NCBI GenBank assembly: GCA_959347315.1
Contig: OY365811.1
Span: 28,231,145-28,295,144 of the forward strand
Direction: 5' to 3'
DNA: 64,000 nucleotides
From: Bimastos eiseni
Lineage: Eukaryota; Annelida; Clitellata; Crassiclitellata; Lumbricidae
The translations under genes were made by a program, and so were the position numbers. Every line of letters starts with the position of its first letter. The stretch's first letter is position 1. Below, in pieces: positions 9,901 to 21,705 of this stretch. Below the pieces are notes generated by a model, which searched no databases, had not been told where the DNA came from, and worked only from the letters and a program-made list of their open reading frames with translations.

Positions 9901-12900
9901 CTTAAGTGCATCTCGATAGTCTCTGAAGGCATATAGGGTAGATGTCCCCGCCGTCCTCCCTCCAATTCGTCGTTGGCTGTCCTCCATGCAGCCTCTGAGT
10001 TCCGATGCATTTCTTTAGCGCCTTTGCAAAAACTCCAGTCGTGACAAACACGCTGTGATTTTATCCAATGAGTATCCCAACTCTGACCCTAACCGATTCT
10101 CATGCTTTTTACTAAGCCTAAATGACCCTTTACAATACTTTACCGGTTATTGCAAAGAATACATTCCTGTATGGCATACAGTGAACAACATGGAATTTTA
10201 TTCTGTGTGATTACTCCTTATCTGAACATAACTGACTTTCATAATGCCTAAACTGACCTTAACCAGAATAGAAATTAGAAATGAGGTATTAGAATCACTG
10301 TAACTCTTGGTGTGCATTGTCCGTGTCTATTTTGTGTTAACCGATCACCACACAGCTCAGAAGCATTCTCGAGCCATGCCAAAAATATATGAGAAACTGA
10401 GGACCCTTATAGGGACCATCCATAAATGACATCACAATTTTTTATTGCTTCCCCCTCATCACGCGTCGCCACGAAAGTCATGACCCCCTCAAATATGATG
10501 TCATAAAGCTGTGACTCCCCTAGAAAAAATAGATGTCCAGAATATTATATGCAAATTATCTTTTAATTATCAAAAAATGTAATTATAACTGTAAAAATAC
10601 TTAAGACTATATAGTCGAATAAAGAAAAATTGTTACACTCGTTATGCATTCCATAAGACGAAAAGCTATGGTAGAATAATTTAATCAAAATGATGTTTAA
10701 TAACAATAACTTGAAACAAAGCAAACTTTATGCTTCTGCATTCTCCCATGGTGTTCTAAACAAATGCCCCTTCATAGAATAGAAACGGGAGAGCCTGGAT
10801 TTCCTCATCCTGCTCAATAGATATTTCTTTCAGATCCAGCTCTTCTTCGTCTAACCAATCTACACTCTCTCCATTTTTGTTGTTTGCACTTACAACCATT
10901 AATTCACGTTGCCGATGGGCAGTGACTTCCTGTGGCCTGATGTGTTTTGGCAGGATTCATTGATTCCTGCCTGTGTGCTACAGATGGCTGCCTCGCTTCC
11001 ATAGCCCCATAATTGACAGCGAGCGTAAAAGTAAACCAACTAGAAATTAAGAATACAATTATCAAAATTTGTGGTGGCAATTACTGCTAATTAAGTGGAA
11101 CTTGTTTAATTGACTGAAAGGTTTTGATAAAATAGTTTGATGTTATGATGTGGCATCACATTTCATCGACCTCACTTCGTCACAAATGTATGACCTCTCC
11201 TCCCCTAGGTGTGTGACATCATACATGGAAGGCCACATACTATAAATAGGACCTCTCTTGTTTAATGAAACTTTTTAGAACTGGCTTTTGTATGCCACCA
11301 ACAAGTCATTGAATGAATTACTATTTAAGCATAGAATGTGAGGGTGTATTGCAGCAGAATTATAACACAATACTTTACATGGTAGTGGTTTACTGTGGTA
11401 TTTAACATACTAGAGATGAACCAAAACAAACTCGGCTCGGCTGCATATCATGGTACTCAACATTACTCGAATTTGGGCAAATTATGGGTCTGAGTTTTGA
11501 TAAAATTCGGCTTTCTGATTTTCTGTTTTGGAAACGAAAATCAGGATTTTTATTTTAAAGAGACAATCAACCTAACCCAAAAAACGAATTCTGTGGCTAG
11601 TAGTAATTGCTAGGTGCTACTTCCTAGTGTTAACTGAGACCTCCAACAGCTACTGCTTCTGCTGGAATGAGAAGTAGGCCTTGCAGTAAAACATATGATG
11701 TAAATGTGAAACTACACTTAACAATTTTTTAACCGATGAAGCTGCAAAGTTTTCAGCACATACCTGAATGAATTTATATTATAATCCGCCTTTTGATGCA
11801 AGAACCCATTTTCGAACTTAGTAGACTCTATTTTGGACAGCTTCAATTTAATTTATTTTGAAAATAGTTGATTTTGATGTTGGGTCATTCCAGGTCAAAT
11901 CAACTAGGGTTGCCACCACACCCCTTTGGATTTTTGGAAATTTTATATGTTGAGTACATGCAAAAATAAGAATATAAGTGGAAAGTTTAGCAGGATATCT
12001 CAAAATTTGATGGAGATTTTAATTTATTAGACAAAAAACGTACAGCGACAAAACGACACAACCCACCAACTTTGGACTGTATCTGTGCCAGGAAATGCAC
12101 AAGAGGGCTGAATTTTTTTTAATATAGTTTGTTTTTTGTGCTCTTTCAAAATATGCAAGAATCTAGGTGGTGTTACATGTGGTTTTAAATACAAAAATTG
12201 TAAATAATGCCCAGAAGCCAATTTTCTAAAAGTTCCAGACAACATCAGCAGGCAGCGATGATAATGCAGCGATGATAATACTTAAACTGGTTTTATATTG
12301 AGGTACATTGGTGCTCATGAGACAAGTAGTAATAGCCTGATTAGTTTCGTAATGTCTGGGTTCTAAGGACATTTTCCTTGCCATGGTCGTGAATAGTGGG
12401 GTCTACGGCTAATCCAAAAGTGAAAATCTATATCTAATGATTTTAATGAAAATTTGCACATATATTGTGGATACATAGATCTATCATTCGTGAAAATTTC
12501 AGGAGGATGTTCAGCTCTTTTTCTTGTAAAAAAATTTTTTAAGTTACCAATTTTACAGTGTCTAGAGTACTATTTATAGGCCTCTTCTGCTATCCCTTAG
12601 AATATATAAGTGCCAGTTGCTGCCACCTTTTAACGGAAATCGCCTCGGCCCTAATATTGGACTCTTCGGAAGTATTTGCCTCCGCAAATATTACACTCGC
12701 AAATAGCTAAAAATAAAAAATTTTGATAAAATTATTTTTTTTCATCAAATAAATTTTGCACTAATGGACTTACTTATAAGTTATTGATTAATTAAACAAC
12801 AACTTAACATTCCATTGAATTTTCTTTAAAGTAAGTATGTCAATTTATATACTTTTATTTCTTTTGGTTGCAGTCCCCTTGTGGCAACTAAATCAGTAAT

Positions 12901-15900
12901 TTTCCCGTTTGAATTGGTTCCACCCACTTTTTGGTAAACATTAGAGTAATGCGTCGTTGATAACTTCATATTTCTAATTTTACAACAAGGTTTTAATTTT
13001 TTTTAAGCAAATGAAGTTATTAAATAATAATTATATTGTTATAGCATAGAGTGTGATAATACACTATATCAAGGATATTGCTATAGACTCTGCATTGACT
13101 ATAGATAGTTCTCCGTAGCTGTGCACGTGGCAGGTTAACTACGCTTTGCCTACAGATAGTACTCGCTAGTAGTGGCAGAGCTGCAAGGAAGCATAATAGA
13201 CAATTGTGTACAAACGAAAGATAAAAGATCAATTTTTCACGAAATTATGGTACATCTTTCAATATGTTTTAAATGAACATCGTGTGTGGAACATGCGTAT
13301 TGCCGCTATTGCGTACCAAATTTTCAAGGCCAACGCTGCCACTACTCGCTGGCAAGATTTGCCACTACTATTCGGTTCGTACCCGGATCCGGCAAATAGT
13401 TCATCCAAATACTCGGATTCGGTACTCAGTTGAAATTGTCTACTCAGTTATGCCCTAAAACAACCTAGTATTGGAACAAGATTAAGAATTGCAAGAAACT
13501 TATTATTTTTTTGGTGAAAGGTTTATATGAATATTGGTTTTTAAATCATAGTTCAGTCTGTACTCTGTAGCCCCTAATCAGTTTCTAATATGATATTTTG
13601 TAGAAAAAATTTAATAGGCTACTATTATTTGTTGATGCATTGAACTACCTCTAAATATGTGTCCTTCCAAATAACATTTTTAACACATCTACAAAAGGAA
13701 CACTTTGATGAGGTGAGTAATGACAATAGGCCAAATATATTTCTTGACAATATGTTTATTTTTGCACCACTACATAATAAAATAAAAGTTATTCTTTTAC
13801 GCTAAATATTGTACTAATGGGCCCTACTTACTTTAGATAGCACAAGTAGCATGCAGTGGAAGTTCATAGCACACTATTTTATGCAATTTGGGGTGGCCAT
13901 ATTGTTTATCTTGGTAGTAATTGCCAGCATATATCTGTTCTGTTTATAAATAACTCTGAATGGTAATAGTATAATAACATTCCTGTAATATGTTGAAATT
14001 ATATGAAAGAACATCTTTCCATATTTAAGATAAAATTTGCTTTCAAGTTAGAGTCATTTATGATTGTCAATTTATTTTAGCATTTCTCGTGACAGCAAGG
14101 GCCAGAATCCAGCAATGGTAATACAATATTATTATCACATAGCAAGACATGCATCACCTTATTTCTTATAAATGGGGTATTGATACATATATTTTGTGTT
14201 CTGTATGGTTGGTAGTTTTGCTTCACTTGATAATTTTATCGTTCCATGAAAATGGTCCAATACATGAGAAGGATTGATGTGAGCAAACTGTTTCATGGAA
14301 GTGCAGATTCAAATCCTAGTGTGCTGAAAGGTGTGATGTATGTTGACCTGGTCGATGATTCGATAGAGGACACTGATGTAGTTTCAAACTTGTGCGAATT
14401 CAGGCATTTGGCCATTACTCAGGCAATGCACTTATGTGAAATTATAGTTAAAGTTAAAATCATTAGCCATTGGAGAAACCCAGTAGTTGTCCAATAGGTC
14501 AGGGAACTAAGAGTAAGGCTATTGTGCACAGAGGTATATGATAGTAGTTAACTCAATATTTACCTGATCTTACCTTAAAAATGATATTCACTAAATATGA
14601 TCCAAACATTTTCAAATAAAAAAGTCATTACTGCTCTGTGTGTTCATTCATTCTGTGGACTCATTTGCACTCCCATAGCCTTTGAGACCAAGACTGAAGT
14701 GATTTATAAAACCCAGTTAATTCAGAATGACATTCAAAATCTTTTTGAAATGACTTGTGACTATACTAAATTTATTGTAAACTTCTGTTTGACTTTCAGC
14801 TCTCGGATGGCACTAAAGGCCGATCTTCTCGAAGGTATCATTTTATTGATTTTGTTTTTACATGGCTGAATGTTTCCTTCAAATGAATGATGTTTTAAAA
14901 TATTCTGTTATAATCAAGTACCAGAATTTGAAATTGATTTTTATTGAAAAGAGATGTTGGAGATAAGATATTACATGCATACACTTAGATGTTGAATTTA
15001 TTTATGCCCAGTCGCCCACCATTTAAAAAGGATGACCACTGGGTTCCAATTAAGTGCTGCTTCTTCAATCCCTACCAGGCTACATAAATTGTATGTACAA
15101 ATTAGGGTTGTTAATACCGTTTTTTGTAGCAAACTGGTTACCGAATGTTTTAAACCAGTTATCGGTTATTATTGGTGTTCTTATAAAAATATTGTAAAGT
15201 GTTGGAAATATTTCGTTTAGCCGCGTCTGTACATTTGAAGTTGACTGAAGTACTCGAGCATTTTCCTTTGGTAATTAATCCGGAATAGGTGAGATTAACA
15301 GTAAGGCGAAAAAATTTTAAAAATTCGAATATCGTTTTGCAAATGACAGAAAACTATTACATTTTTCAAAACCGGTAACCGGAATTCCGGTTGTCGTTTA
15401 GCATCCCTAGTACAAATAAAAACGAACCTCCTTGACGTGGGCCAAGTACATAGCACACGGAAACTAGTAACAGAGTTATATGATTAAGTATTAATCTTTT
15501 GCTGGAAATTGTGTTCAGCATTTGATGATGGTGTGTTACAGGAAGCCAAACAAGACACACAGAAGAGTCGATTCGGAAGATGAGGATGAAGATGACGATG
15601 GAGAGGAGCAGATGAGGATCGAGGAATACATGCATGAGAAGATGGAAGGAAGTTATGCTCTTGCCAGCCACATGAAGACTTCAGCAGCTGACTCAGGAGC
15701 CGATGATGGAGAGGATGAAAACGAGGAAGAGGAGGACCTTGATGAGGATGAAGAAGAGGATCTAGAGAGGATGGAATTGGAGGAGCATCCACCACATCTT
15801 CCAGAGGGTTTGTTTCTGGTTCATCAGTTTGCTCCAGGGTTGATAAAATCAAAAAATCGGATTTTTTTGATGTACCGTATATACTCAACTATAATTCGAT

Positions 15901-18900
15901 TCAAGTACAAGTCGGAAGTGCTATTTTTGGACAAAAATTGCGTCCAAAATTTATGTCTCGAATATAAGTCGAACCCATAAAATCAGAAACGAGTGACAAA
16001 TCGAGAGGTATAACTTGATATCTGCTGTCTTTCTGCGGAGAAGTTCGGCAGATTTCTCCGAGAAATATATTTTACTATTGGCAGATCAATATTAATGCAT
16101 GCGGCCGTCATAAATCAAGATATATAGTTTGATATCTGATGTTGAATATTGGGTCCGAAAATCTCCCATTATTTTGTCTCTCGAGTATAAGTCGAAATAG
16201 TCTTAAATTGCTCGACTTACAGTCGAGTATATACAGTAATCAAATTTTTTTATTTTAATATGATCTTTTTGATTTTAAGCCAAATGCTATATTGTAGGTG
16301 CTATATTTTAAGTGCCATATTTTGAATGACATCAGAATTCCTTAGAAATTATTTGGTTGGTCAAATAATTACTACTAAAACATAACATACTAACATAGCC
16401 ACAGTCACACAGTTACTTTACTGTAAATTAAAATTTGTTTGAGGTACATTGAGTATCATAATTCCATGCAGAATTTCAGATATTGATAAAATATCACTTG
16501 AGTTGAGGCCAAGTACGAGGTAATGCTACTACAAATCTTATTTATTGTTATCTATCATCTTACTAATCTATTTTCAATATCTATTTTCTTATAAATAGTC
16601 GACAGGTCAGTTCTCTTGAAGTTTCTTCATTCAATTGTTTCATTGTCCAAATGTAATGGTCTCTTAGTTAGCACTAGAAATAAGAACACCAGCTTCCCAG
16701 GCTTTTCAACTCAAGGTGATTTGAGTGAACAGGTCCACTCACGACCCAGCTGCTAAACCTCTTGCTTGGTAAAGGTCCTTTATGATTGGCAGGTAGGCGA
16801 TGCCCCCCTCTGAAATTCTCTCCACAGATGTCCAAAAGGGTCCATTGGCCTTAAAGTAAATTTCTATCTGGATTGCTGCATGCAGTGGAGATGATGTCGA
16901 TGAGAATTTCGAGTCGACCCCTACCCTCCGTGAGCTACACTGGTTTCCTGTACAAGCTTGCATAAATTTCAAAATTTGTCTTATAATGTACCAAGTTTAC
17001 ACAAATTCATCTCAATCTTATGTTGCTTCACTTGTTACATCTTGCTCATCTCTTCAATCCAGACTATAACTGTGGTCTTCCTCTCAAGCTGATTTTGCTG
17101 TAATACAATCAGTTAGGAAATTTGGAAACCATGCATTTGCACTAGCTGTGATATACTGGGACTACCATTGATAGCACTGTGCTTATCAGTACGCATGGAA
17201 TACTTTGCACAAAGCAGAAGACCAATGGCTTTTAGAACAAATAGCAATCAGGACAAATAACATTCAGGACAAAATGTCATTCTGAACAAATAGCATTCAT
17301 GACAAGTGACATTCAGTACAAAGAAAAATAACATTTAGGACAAATGACATTCAGGACAATAAAACGTTCTGGACAAATACCATTCGGGACAAATAACGTG
17401 CAGGTCAAGTAACATTCAGGACAAATTACTTTCAGGACACAACATTTGGGACATAACTTTCTGGCTGTGTTACTATGGCATCTGAATAACTATTATTGAG
17501 TTCTTTCGGGCAGTTAAATATAGTCGTATTTTCAGATATTTCTCCAGTCACAGATTTTTTTTATCCATGTTAGCGAAAAGGTTAATTCATTTATAACATG
17601 AATTCTGATATAATGTGAGTGAGATAATTATGGCTCCAGAGTTGTATTCTTCTATAGAAAATGACCTCATTTTAATAGTTGTTGTAAAACGATTTTTGAT
17701 AAGGCTTCTAAATACGGCATTATAAATTAGTTTATTTTGTTTTATGGAAGAATAAAGGTTATAACATGAGAGTTAGTTGGAATTGTGGATGCAACTTGTG
17801 TGTAAGGTATGATTGGATATGATATGGTAAGGAAGTGATTGTTATTTTTGGGTGAGAATGGAATTGAATTTTGGTTGAATGTAGCATATGAAACATCAAC
17901 GTAAGGTAAGAGTATTGTTATTTAGTGCATAGAGTGCACTTGATCATTGAAATATTGTCATCCATGTGGTTTAGGGACAGTGGTAGTACAGCCAGTGGCT
18001 GTGGAAGACAGTGCTCCACCGTTTCATCCAATTGACTTTCCATATGGAAGGAAAACGACAACAGGTAGAGACAATAAACAATTTACGGCTTGGCTGCGAG
18101 ATTACATCTGACCTTCGTTATAATGCTCGTCCATTACAGCTCAGATTCCGATCGGGCATGAACCTGAATACTAAACTTAGTTCAATTTAAACATATTTCG
18201 TGTAGAACATCTAAATGTTACATATCTTCATAGTATAGTTCATGATCTCAATACAGTGGTTCTTTCTACAGTGTTATCTGTCAACTCTTAGAGGGAATAT
18301 TTTTAGTCGTGATGTTATTTATTTGAGTAGTGTTTGCTAACTGATCAAATTTCAGTGCTACAGAAGAGATTAGATCACATCAGAACAAATTTCTTTCTCG
18401 GGTTTCAATAACTTTAATAGCCTAACAGTGGTAACAGCCATTGTTGGAGGCAAGCTTGTCAACAAGTGATGTTAAACTTGGTCAAGTTATCCTTAATTTT
18501 ATCTAGTGTTGTTTGAATTTTTATTGAAGGAAAGCCATTTTCCATTTTGATTTTTCAATTTATGCGCGTGCATTACACAATGGTGCTCTTGAAATTGACA
18601 TGTTAGAATGGATTCTGATTTGGCTTGTGAATTGCCTCTAAACAAGACCTATTTATGAGTCTTGTGTGTATAACAGTGTTGTATGCAAGACCTTAAACTT
18701 CAAGACCTAGACGAGACAGTGAGGTACCGAGACACTAGGTGCAAGACAGTTCGAGACATTAAAAGACAAGTGATCCTATATTAAAGGCTGTAATATAGTA
18801 ATGTATCAGTTTTCGGGAATAAGGTTCATTTGTAATTTCAATTTGAAACTGAATTATATAGTATCAATTCCCAAGAACAGTTTTTAAATTGCAGAGTCTT

Positions 18901-21705
18901 GTCTTTTTCGATATTTCTTCTTCGTCCTATCTTCTGAATAGCAAAGAAAGCACATCTGAAATCTTCTAGACGATTTTAAACAAACCAAACAAGCAAATTC
19001 GATACCAAATACCAAACGAAATTATAAATTTGCGCATATCCTTTCACCCTGAGAAACTTGAAGTTGTTCCGATCGTTTCGGTTATGGTGGTTTTACATCA
19101 ATGACAAACTATTAGCCAATAGCTATTATTTGTAAATAGGCGTAACTTCAAATTGCATAAATGCAAACTTCACAATTTCAGGTTCTCTCTCAGACATTTT
19201 TCCACTTTCAGACAATTGAATTAATTTCAGTATCATATGACTCGCGTGTTAACCAGAATTATCGTTAATCATAAATTCCGGTTTCAGCTTCTAGCACAAA
19301 ATTTTAAGACAGTTAACGTGAAACTTATCGAGACCGCTTGTTCGAGACAAAACAAGGCTTTCACTTCAAGACAGTTTCTAAAAATTCAAGACACTACCTC
19401 GAGACCGAGACAGCAGTCAGCAGGCTTCCGAGACCGAGACAGTAAAATACTGTCTCGAGACCGAGACACTGTCTCGAGACCATACAACTCTGGTATATAA
19501 GGTGAAAATTTAAATTGTTCCTTGTTTGAAATCATTGCTGTTTGAACTTCTTCTGTATCAGATGTTATTCCAGACTACGTGTCATGCACTGCTTGTGAAC
19601 GGCGAATTCTGACAAATAGCATTGATAACTTCTTCCGTCATCCAGAACTTAAAGTTCTTCTGTGCAGGGTAAGAACAAGTTTTTGCAAAAACATCAGGTT
19701 CTTCTATGGTATCCAGCGGTCACCATGTGCAATTGCAGTTCTTAAATGCAACACGAAGTGATGTAAATATTTAATTTTTTGGGATAAGCCGAGTGTCATG
19801 GACTTGCTAGTGATTGTTGTGATTGGTTGTGACAGGGATGCTTTGCGGTTTATCAAACGAAACCGATTCGAACAGGTGACGATGGAATTGATGATGCGTG
19901 TCGCTGGTGTGCAGAAGGAGGCGACCTCATCTGCTGTGACTTCTGTCACAACGCCTTCTGCAAGGGATGCATTGAACGCAACATCGGCCGACAGGAACTC
20001 CACTCCATCCTTAATGCTGGTAATTATCATGTTTGTAGTTAGTATTTACAAATTTTATTGTTAATTTGAGTCTGAATGAAATTTCATTTATTATTATTTT
20101 ATTTATTATTGTTATTTTATTTATTATATTATTATTATTATAGTAGAATACTTGCTTGGACAGAAGCAGGCTGTTGTCCAAACAATGAGTTTTGTGTATT
20201 ATGGGCTGATGATCAGATATTATTACTCTATCTTGATAGATATGAATGTTATAATGTTTTTCTACTCAGAAGTCCAATTGCGAGAAAAATATATGCAACT
20301 CTTAAACAATGTATGTTTGTCTACAACTTTTATGACTTTAATTGGTAATAAATATCATATGAAATCTATTTAATACATTTGTAACATTCAGTTTCAAATG
20401 TCTGTCTTCCTGTCTTCTCTCTAATGAGGGTATTATGGTTCAAGGCTTTGTCTTAGAATCCACAAATTTCTCTGTCTGAAAAAATTAAATATTGATTGAT
20501 TGATCTGGAAAATAACTTTAAAGATAAGTCGTATCTTTACTGTAGGTGACAATGAGAAGTGGCACTGCTACGTCTGCCATCCTCAATTAATTGCCAAGCA
20601 TGTTGACGCTTGTAACGCGATTACTGCGGCTGTCGAAGAGCGTGAAAAGGTGGCACGCAGGCGTCAGAAACCGGGAGCGACGCGATCTCCACGACGCAAT
20701 CAGCTGATGCCAAACAAAGCAACCCAACAGATGCCGGACACTGCAGCACTTGCGAGTGCAATCGCGTCCCAGGTGATGTCGGCCAATGCTGGGCGTCGTG
20801 GAGTGGGCCGACCAAGGGGTTCGCGCAGCGGGGCGTCTTCGAGCAAGGGCGACATCTTGTATATCCGTACGCCAACCGGTGGCGTTGTTGGCATTCCAGC
20901 CAAGGGAATGGATCAACTGGCAAATGTTCCAATGCCTCCAAACGTATCGGAGTCACCGGCAAAAGCGCGGCCGACGCCAAGAGCAACGCGGTCGCCGAGA
21001 ACTCCGGGACCACGACCACAGTTCGCGAACGTACCAAGCCTTCCGATGACGAGTGTTACTCTGAGCAGCACGCCACCTAACATCAACGAGTACAACGTAT
21101 GGGCTGTTCTCGAAAAGCTGCTTGCTGCAACACAGTCAATGGGTATGTTGCTTGGGTCGCTTAAGGATGACCTGCGACGGAGCGGAACGACCATCGTCGC
21201 AATGGAACAGCTCAAGAAACGCCGCGAGGTCGCAATGAAGCTGTGGAGAGCGTTTGTTGCATACAAGAAGTCGTTCCTAGACATCGAAACATTTACGAGA
21301 GCTGGAACCACTGCGAATCAGACGCCACAACCGGCACGAGGAAACCGGGTGAGCACCACTGCTAGGAGTGGAGCAGCAGAGAGCGTTGAGGCGACAGAGC
21401 GCCGTGCAGAGGATCACGAAGACAAAGAGCTGGATGCAGAACAGTCAAAGGTGTCCGTGAAAAGAAGCAACACAGATGAGGAGCACAGCCCCCCAAGAAA
21501 GACTGTTCGCCTCGAGAGTGACCTGACAGCTGGTCGTGAAACAGATGCCAAGATGGAGACCGACAGAGGCCGGTCAGGCGAGGGCGACAAAAGAGATGAC
21601 TCTGAGGACAAGTCCGAGGATGAGAATGCCGAGAAGAAGCCATTGTTTGGTTCGTTGCACTTTGAACCTCTGTTCGAAATTAAACCAATGGCGAAGAAGG
21701 ACTGA
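6847..21705 (+). CDS. Gene 1: stand-alone ATRX-type ADD domain protein (8 exons, 651 aa)
   Basis: Joining 6847-6923, 14081-14117, 14800-14834, 15542-15807, 17975-18064, 19562-19668, 19836-20019 and 20546-21705 gives 1956 nt with matching phases at all seven introns and GT-AG ends throughout. Residues 55-137 are acidic. Residues 175-280 form an ADD domain: a GATA-like finger (C177, C180, C203, C206) and a PHD finger (CRWCAEGGDLICCDFC from 226, CKGC at 246, CYVC at 273). The block is close to ATRX and unlike DNMT3. In ATRX this domain reads histone H3 with unmodified K4 and methylated K9. Residues 349-359 hold an AT-hook-like GRPRGS. The frame stops without any SNF2 helicase, as in Drosophila dADD1, so a separate helicase gene is expected. 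Likely a nuclear heterochromatin reader. The 5' exons rest on phase and splice sites alone. An in-frame TAG lies two codons before the chosen ATG. Confidence 0.85.
7637..9149 (+). mobile_element. Fossil hAT transposon with 8-bp target duplication (intron 1)
   Basis: Left end TAGTGGCGTAGGCAGG and right end CCTGCCTATGCCACTG form terminal inverted repeats. Flanks are ACTGTCAC (7629-7636) and GCTGTCAC (9150-9157), an 8-bp duplication with one mismatch. Inside, 8347-8700 encodes in broken frames a hAT C-terminal dimerisation region: ELKLWDHRL, then across a frameshift TSEHSF, CLKTYLRNS and LALLHVHREM. These match the TSERSFS...LKTYLR...LALLHIHR pattern of zinc-finger MYM-type hAT transposases. The coding part is riddled with stops and the N-terminal half is missing. 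Confidence 0.85.
8347..8700 (+). pseudogene. hAT transposase C-terminal remnant
   Basis: The frame 8371-8571 gives the upstream helix and the cysteine/histidine part. The conserved TSE(R)SF and LKTYLR segments follow about 8530-8600 in the next frame, with at least two in-frame stops. Dead. Confidence 0.75.
9151..9720 (+). mobile_element. Possible solo or truncated LTR
   Basis: A block less AT-rich than its surroundings starts TGTCACGATCC directly at the hAT target site and runs to an ATTAAA-containing zone near 9570-9600. Downstream, 9805-10010 minus has two overlapping short arginine-rich frames. This could be an old LTR next to a retroelement fragment, but I find no second LTR or pol motif. 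Confidence 0.2.
10411..11239. mobile_element. Probable non-autonomous DNA transposon with imperfect ends
   Basis: The left end AGGGACCATCCATAAATGACATCACA and the right end (complement CCTATTTATAGTATGTGG...CCATGTATGATGTCACA) are related inverted sequences, continued inward by CCCCTC and CTCCCC runs. The interior is AT-rich with no usable frame. Ends are diverged, so boundaries are approximate. Confidence 0.4.
11240..13170. other. Intron 1 of gene 1, unassigned AT-rich sequence
   Basis: I see no exon, terminal repeat or tandem array that I can support. The stretch 11880-12600 (GGGTCATTCCAGGTCAAATC onward) has the look of an old dispersed repeat but has no second copy in this window. Confidence 0.4.
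13172..13350. mobile_element. Short MITE related to the element at 925-1383
   Basis: AGTAGTGGCAG at the left is inverted at the right (CTGCCACTACT near 13340). Positions 13203-13345 match the complement of about 930-1085 over most of their length, including ATTGCGTACCAAATTTTCAA. Confidence 0.6.
14081..14117 (+). CDS. Gene 1 exon 2
   Basis: 37 nt between TTTATTTTAG and GTAATA. Takes phase 2 and leaves phase 0, encoding ISRDSKGQNPAM. Small, so support is mainly phase fit and good sites. Confidence 0.6.
14800..14834 (+). CDS. Gene 1 exon 3
   Basis: 35 nt between GACTTTCAG and GTATCA. Phase 0 in, phase 2 out. Encodes a basic stretch (LSDGTKGRSSRR). Confidence 0.6.
15103..15409. mobile_element. 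hAT MITE with perfect 8-bp target duplication (intron 3)
   Basis: Ends TAGGGTTGTTAA and (complement) TAGGGATGCTAA are terminal inverted repeats. Both flanks read GTACAAAT (15095-15102 and 15410-15417), a perfect 8-bp target duplication. The 307-bp interior is non-coding and contains ACCGGTAACCGGAATTCCGG near the right end. Confidence 0.9.
15542..15807 (+). CDS. Gene 1 exon 4 (acidic region)
   Basis: Encodes a short basic start (KPNKTHRR) then long Glu/Asp runs. Acceptor GTTACAG, donor G before GTTTGT. Phase 2 in, phase 1 out. The acidic run is the only domain-like feature. Confidence 0.75.
15875..16236. mobile_element. Tc1/mariner-type MITE (intron 4)
   Basis: Left end CCGTATATACTCAACTATAA and right-end complement CTGTATATACTCGACTGTAA are inverted repeats of about 25 bp, with AAGTCGA motifs repeated inside. 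TA flanks both ends (15873-15874 and 16237-16238). No coding capacity in 362 bp. Confidence 0.85.
16916..17180 (+). pseudogene. LINE reverse transcriptase C-terminal fragment (a)
   Basis: A frame reading LRELHWFPVQACINFK and later FGNHAFALAV matches the LHWLPV...RI-FK and G-AF-----W pattern at the end of CR1/L2/jockey-like LINE proteins. Stops interrupt it. Lies in intron 4. Confidence 0.65.
17225..17455. repeat. Degenerate 16-bp tandem repeat
   Basis: About 14 imperfect copies of a unit like GGACAAATAACATTCA run across this stretch with many substitutions and small indels. Confidence 0.8.
17975..18064 (+). CDS. Gene 1 exon 5
   Basis: 90 nt between GTTTAG and GTAGAG, phase 1 in and out. Encodes TVVVQPVAVEDSAPPF and a PYGRK segment leading to the ADD domain. 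Confidence 0.75.
18674..19492. mobile_element. hAT-like MITE with internal GAGACCGAGACA palindromes (intron 5)
   Basis: Left end CAGTGTTGTATGCAAGACC and right-end complement CAGAGTTGTATGGTCTCGAG are related. Flanks GTGTATAA (18666-18673) and GTATATAA (19493-19500) agree at 7 of 8. The right end is built of repeated GAGACCGAGACA and its complement, giving strong hairpins. Confidence 0.7.
19562..19668 (+). CDS. Gene 1 exon 6 (first half of ADD domain)
   Basis: Phase 1 in, phase 0 out. Encodes VSCTACERR and, near its end, RHPELKVLLCR, the GATA-like finger half of the ATRX ADD domain. The matching RHP-L-VL-C block of human ATRX is distinctive. Confidence 0.9.
19836..20019 (+). CDS. Gene 1 exon 7 (PHD core of ADD domain)
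   Basis: Phase 0 in, phase 1 out. Encodes GCFAVYQ, completing the first finger, then CRWCAEGGDLICCDFCH and CKGCIERNIGRQEL, almost residue for residue the ATRX PHD core. Confidence 0.95.
20546..21705 (+). CDS. Gene 1 exon 8 (end of ADD domain, AT-hook-like motif, charged tail)
   Basis: Acceptor TTTACTGTAG. Begins in phase with GDNEKWHCYVCHP, which closes the PHD finger. Then a basic linker with SPRR/RSPR motifs, RRGVGRPRGSR (AT-hook-like), a helical block around VWAVLEKLLAATQSMG, and an acidic and lysine-rich tail. Stop TGA at 21703-21705. Three overlapping minus-strand frames here are antisense shadows. Confidence 0.92.
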
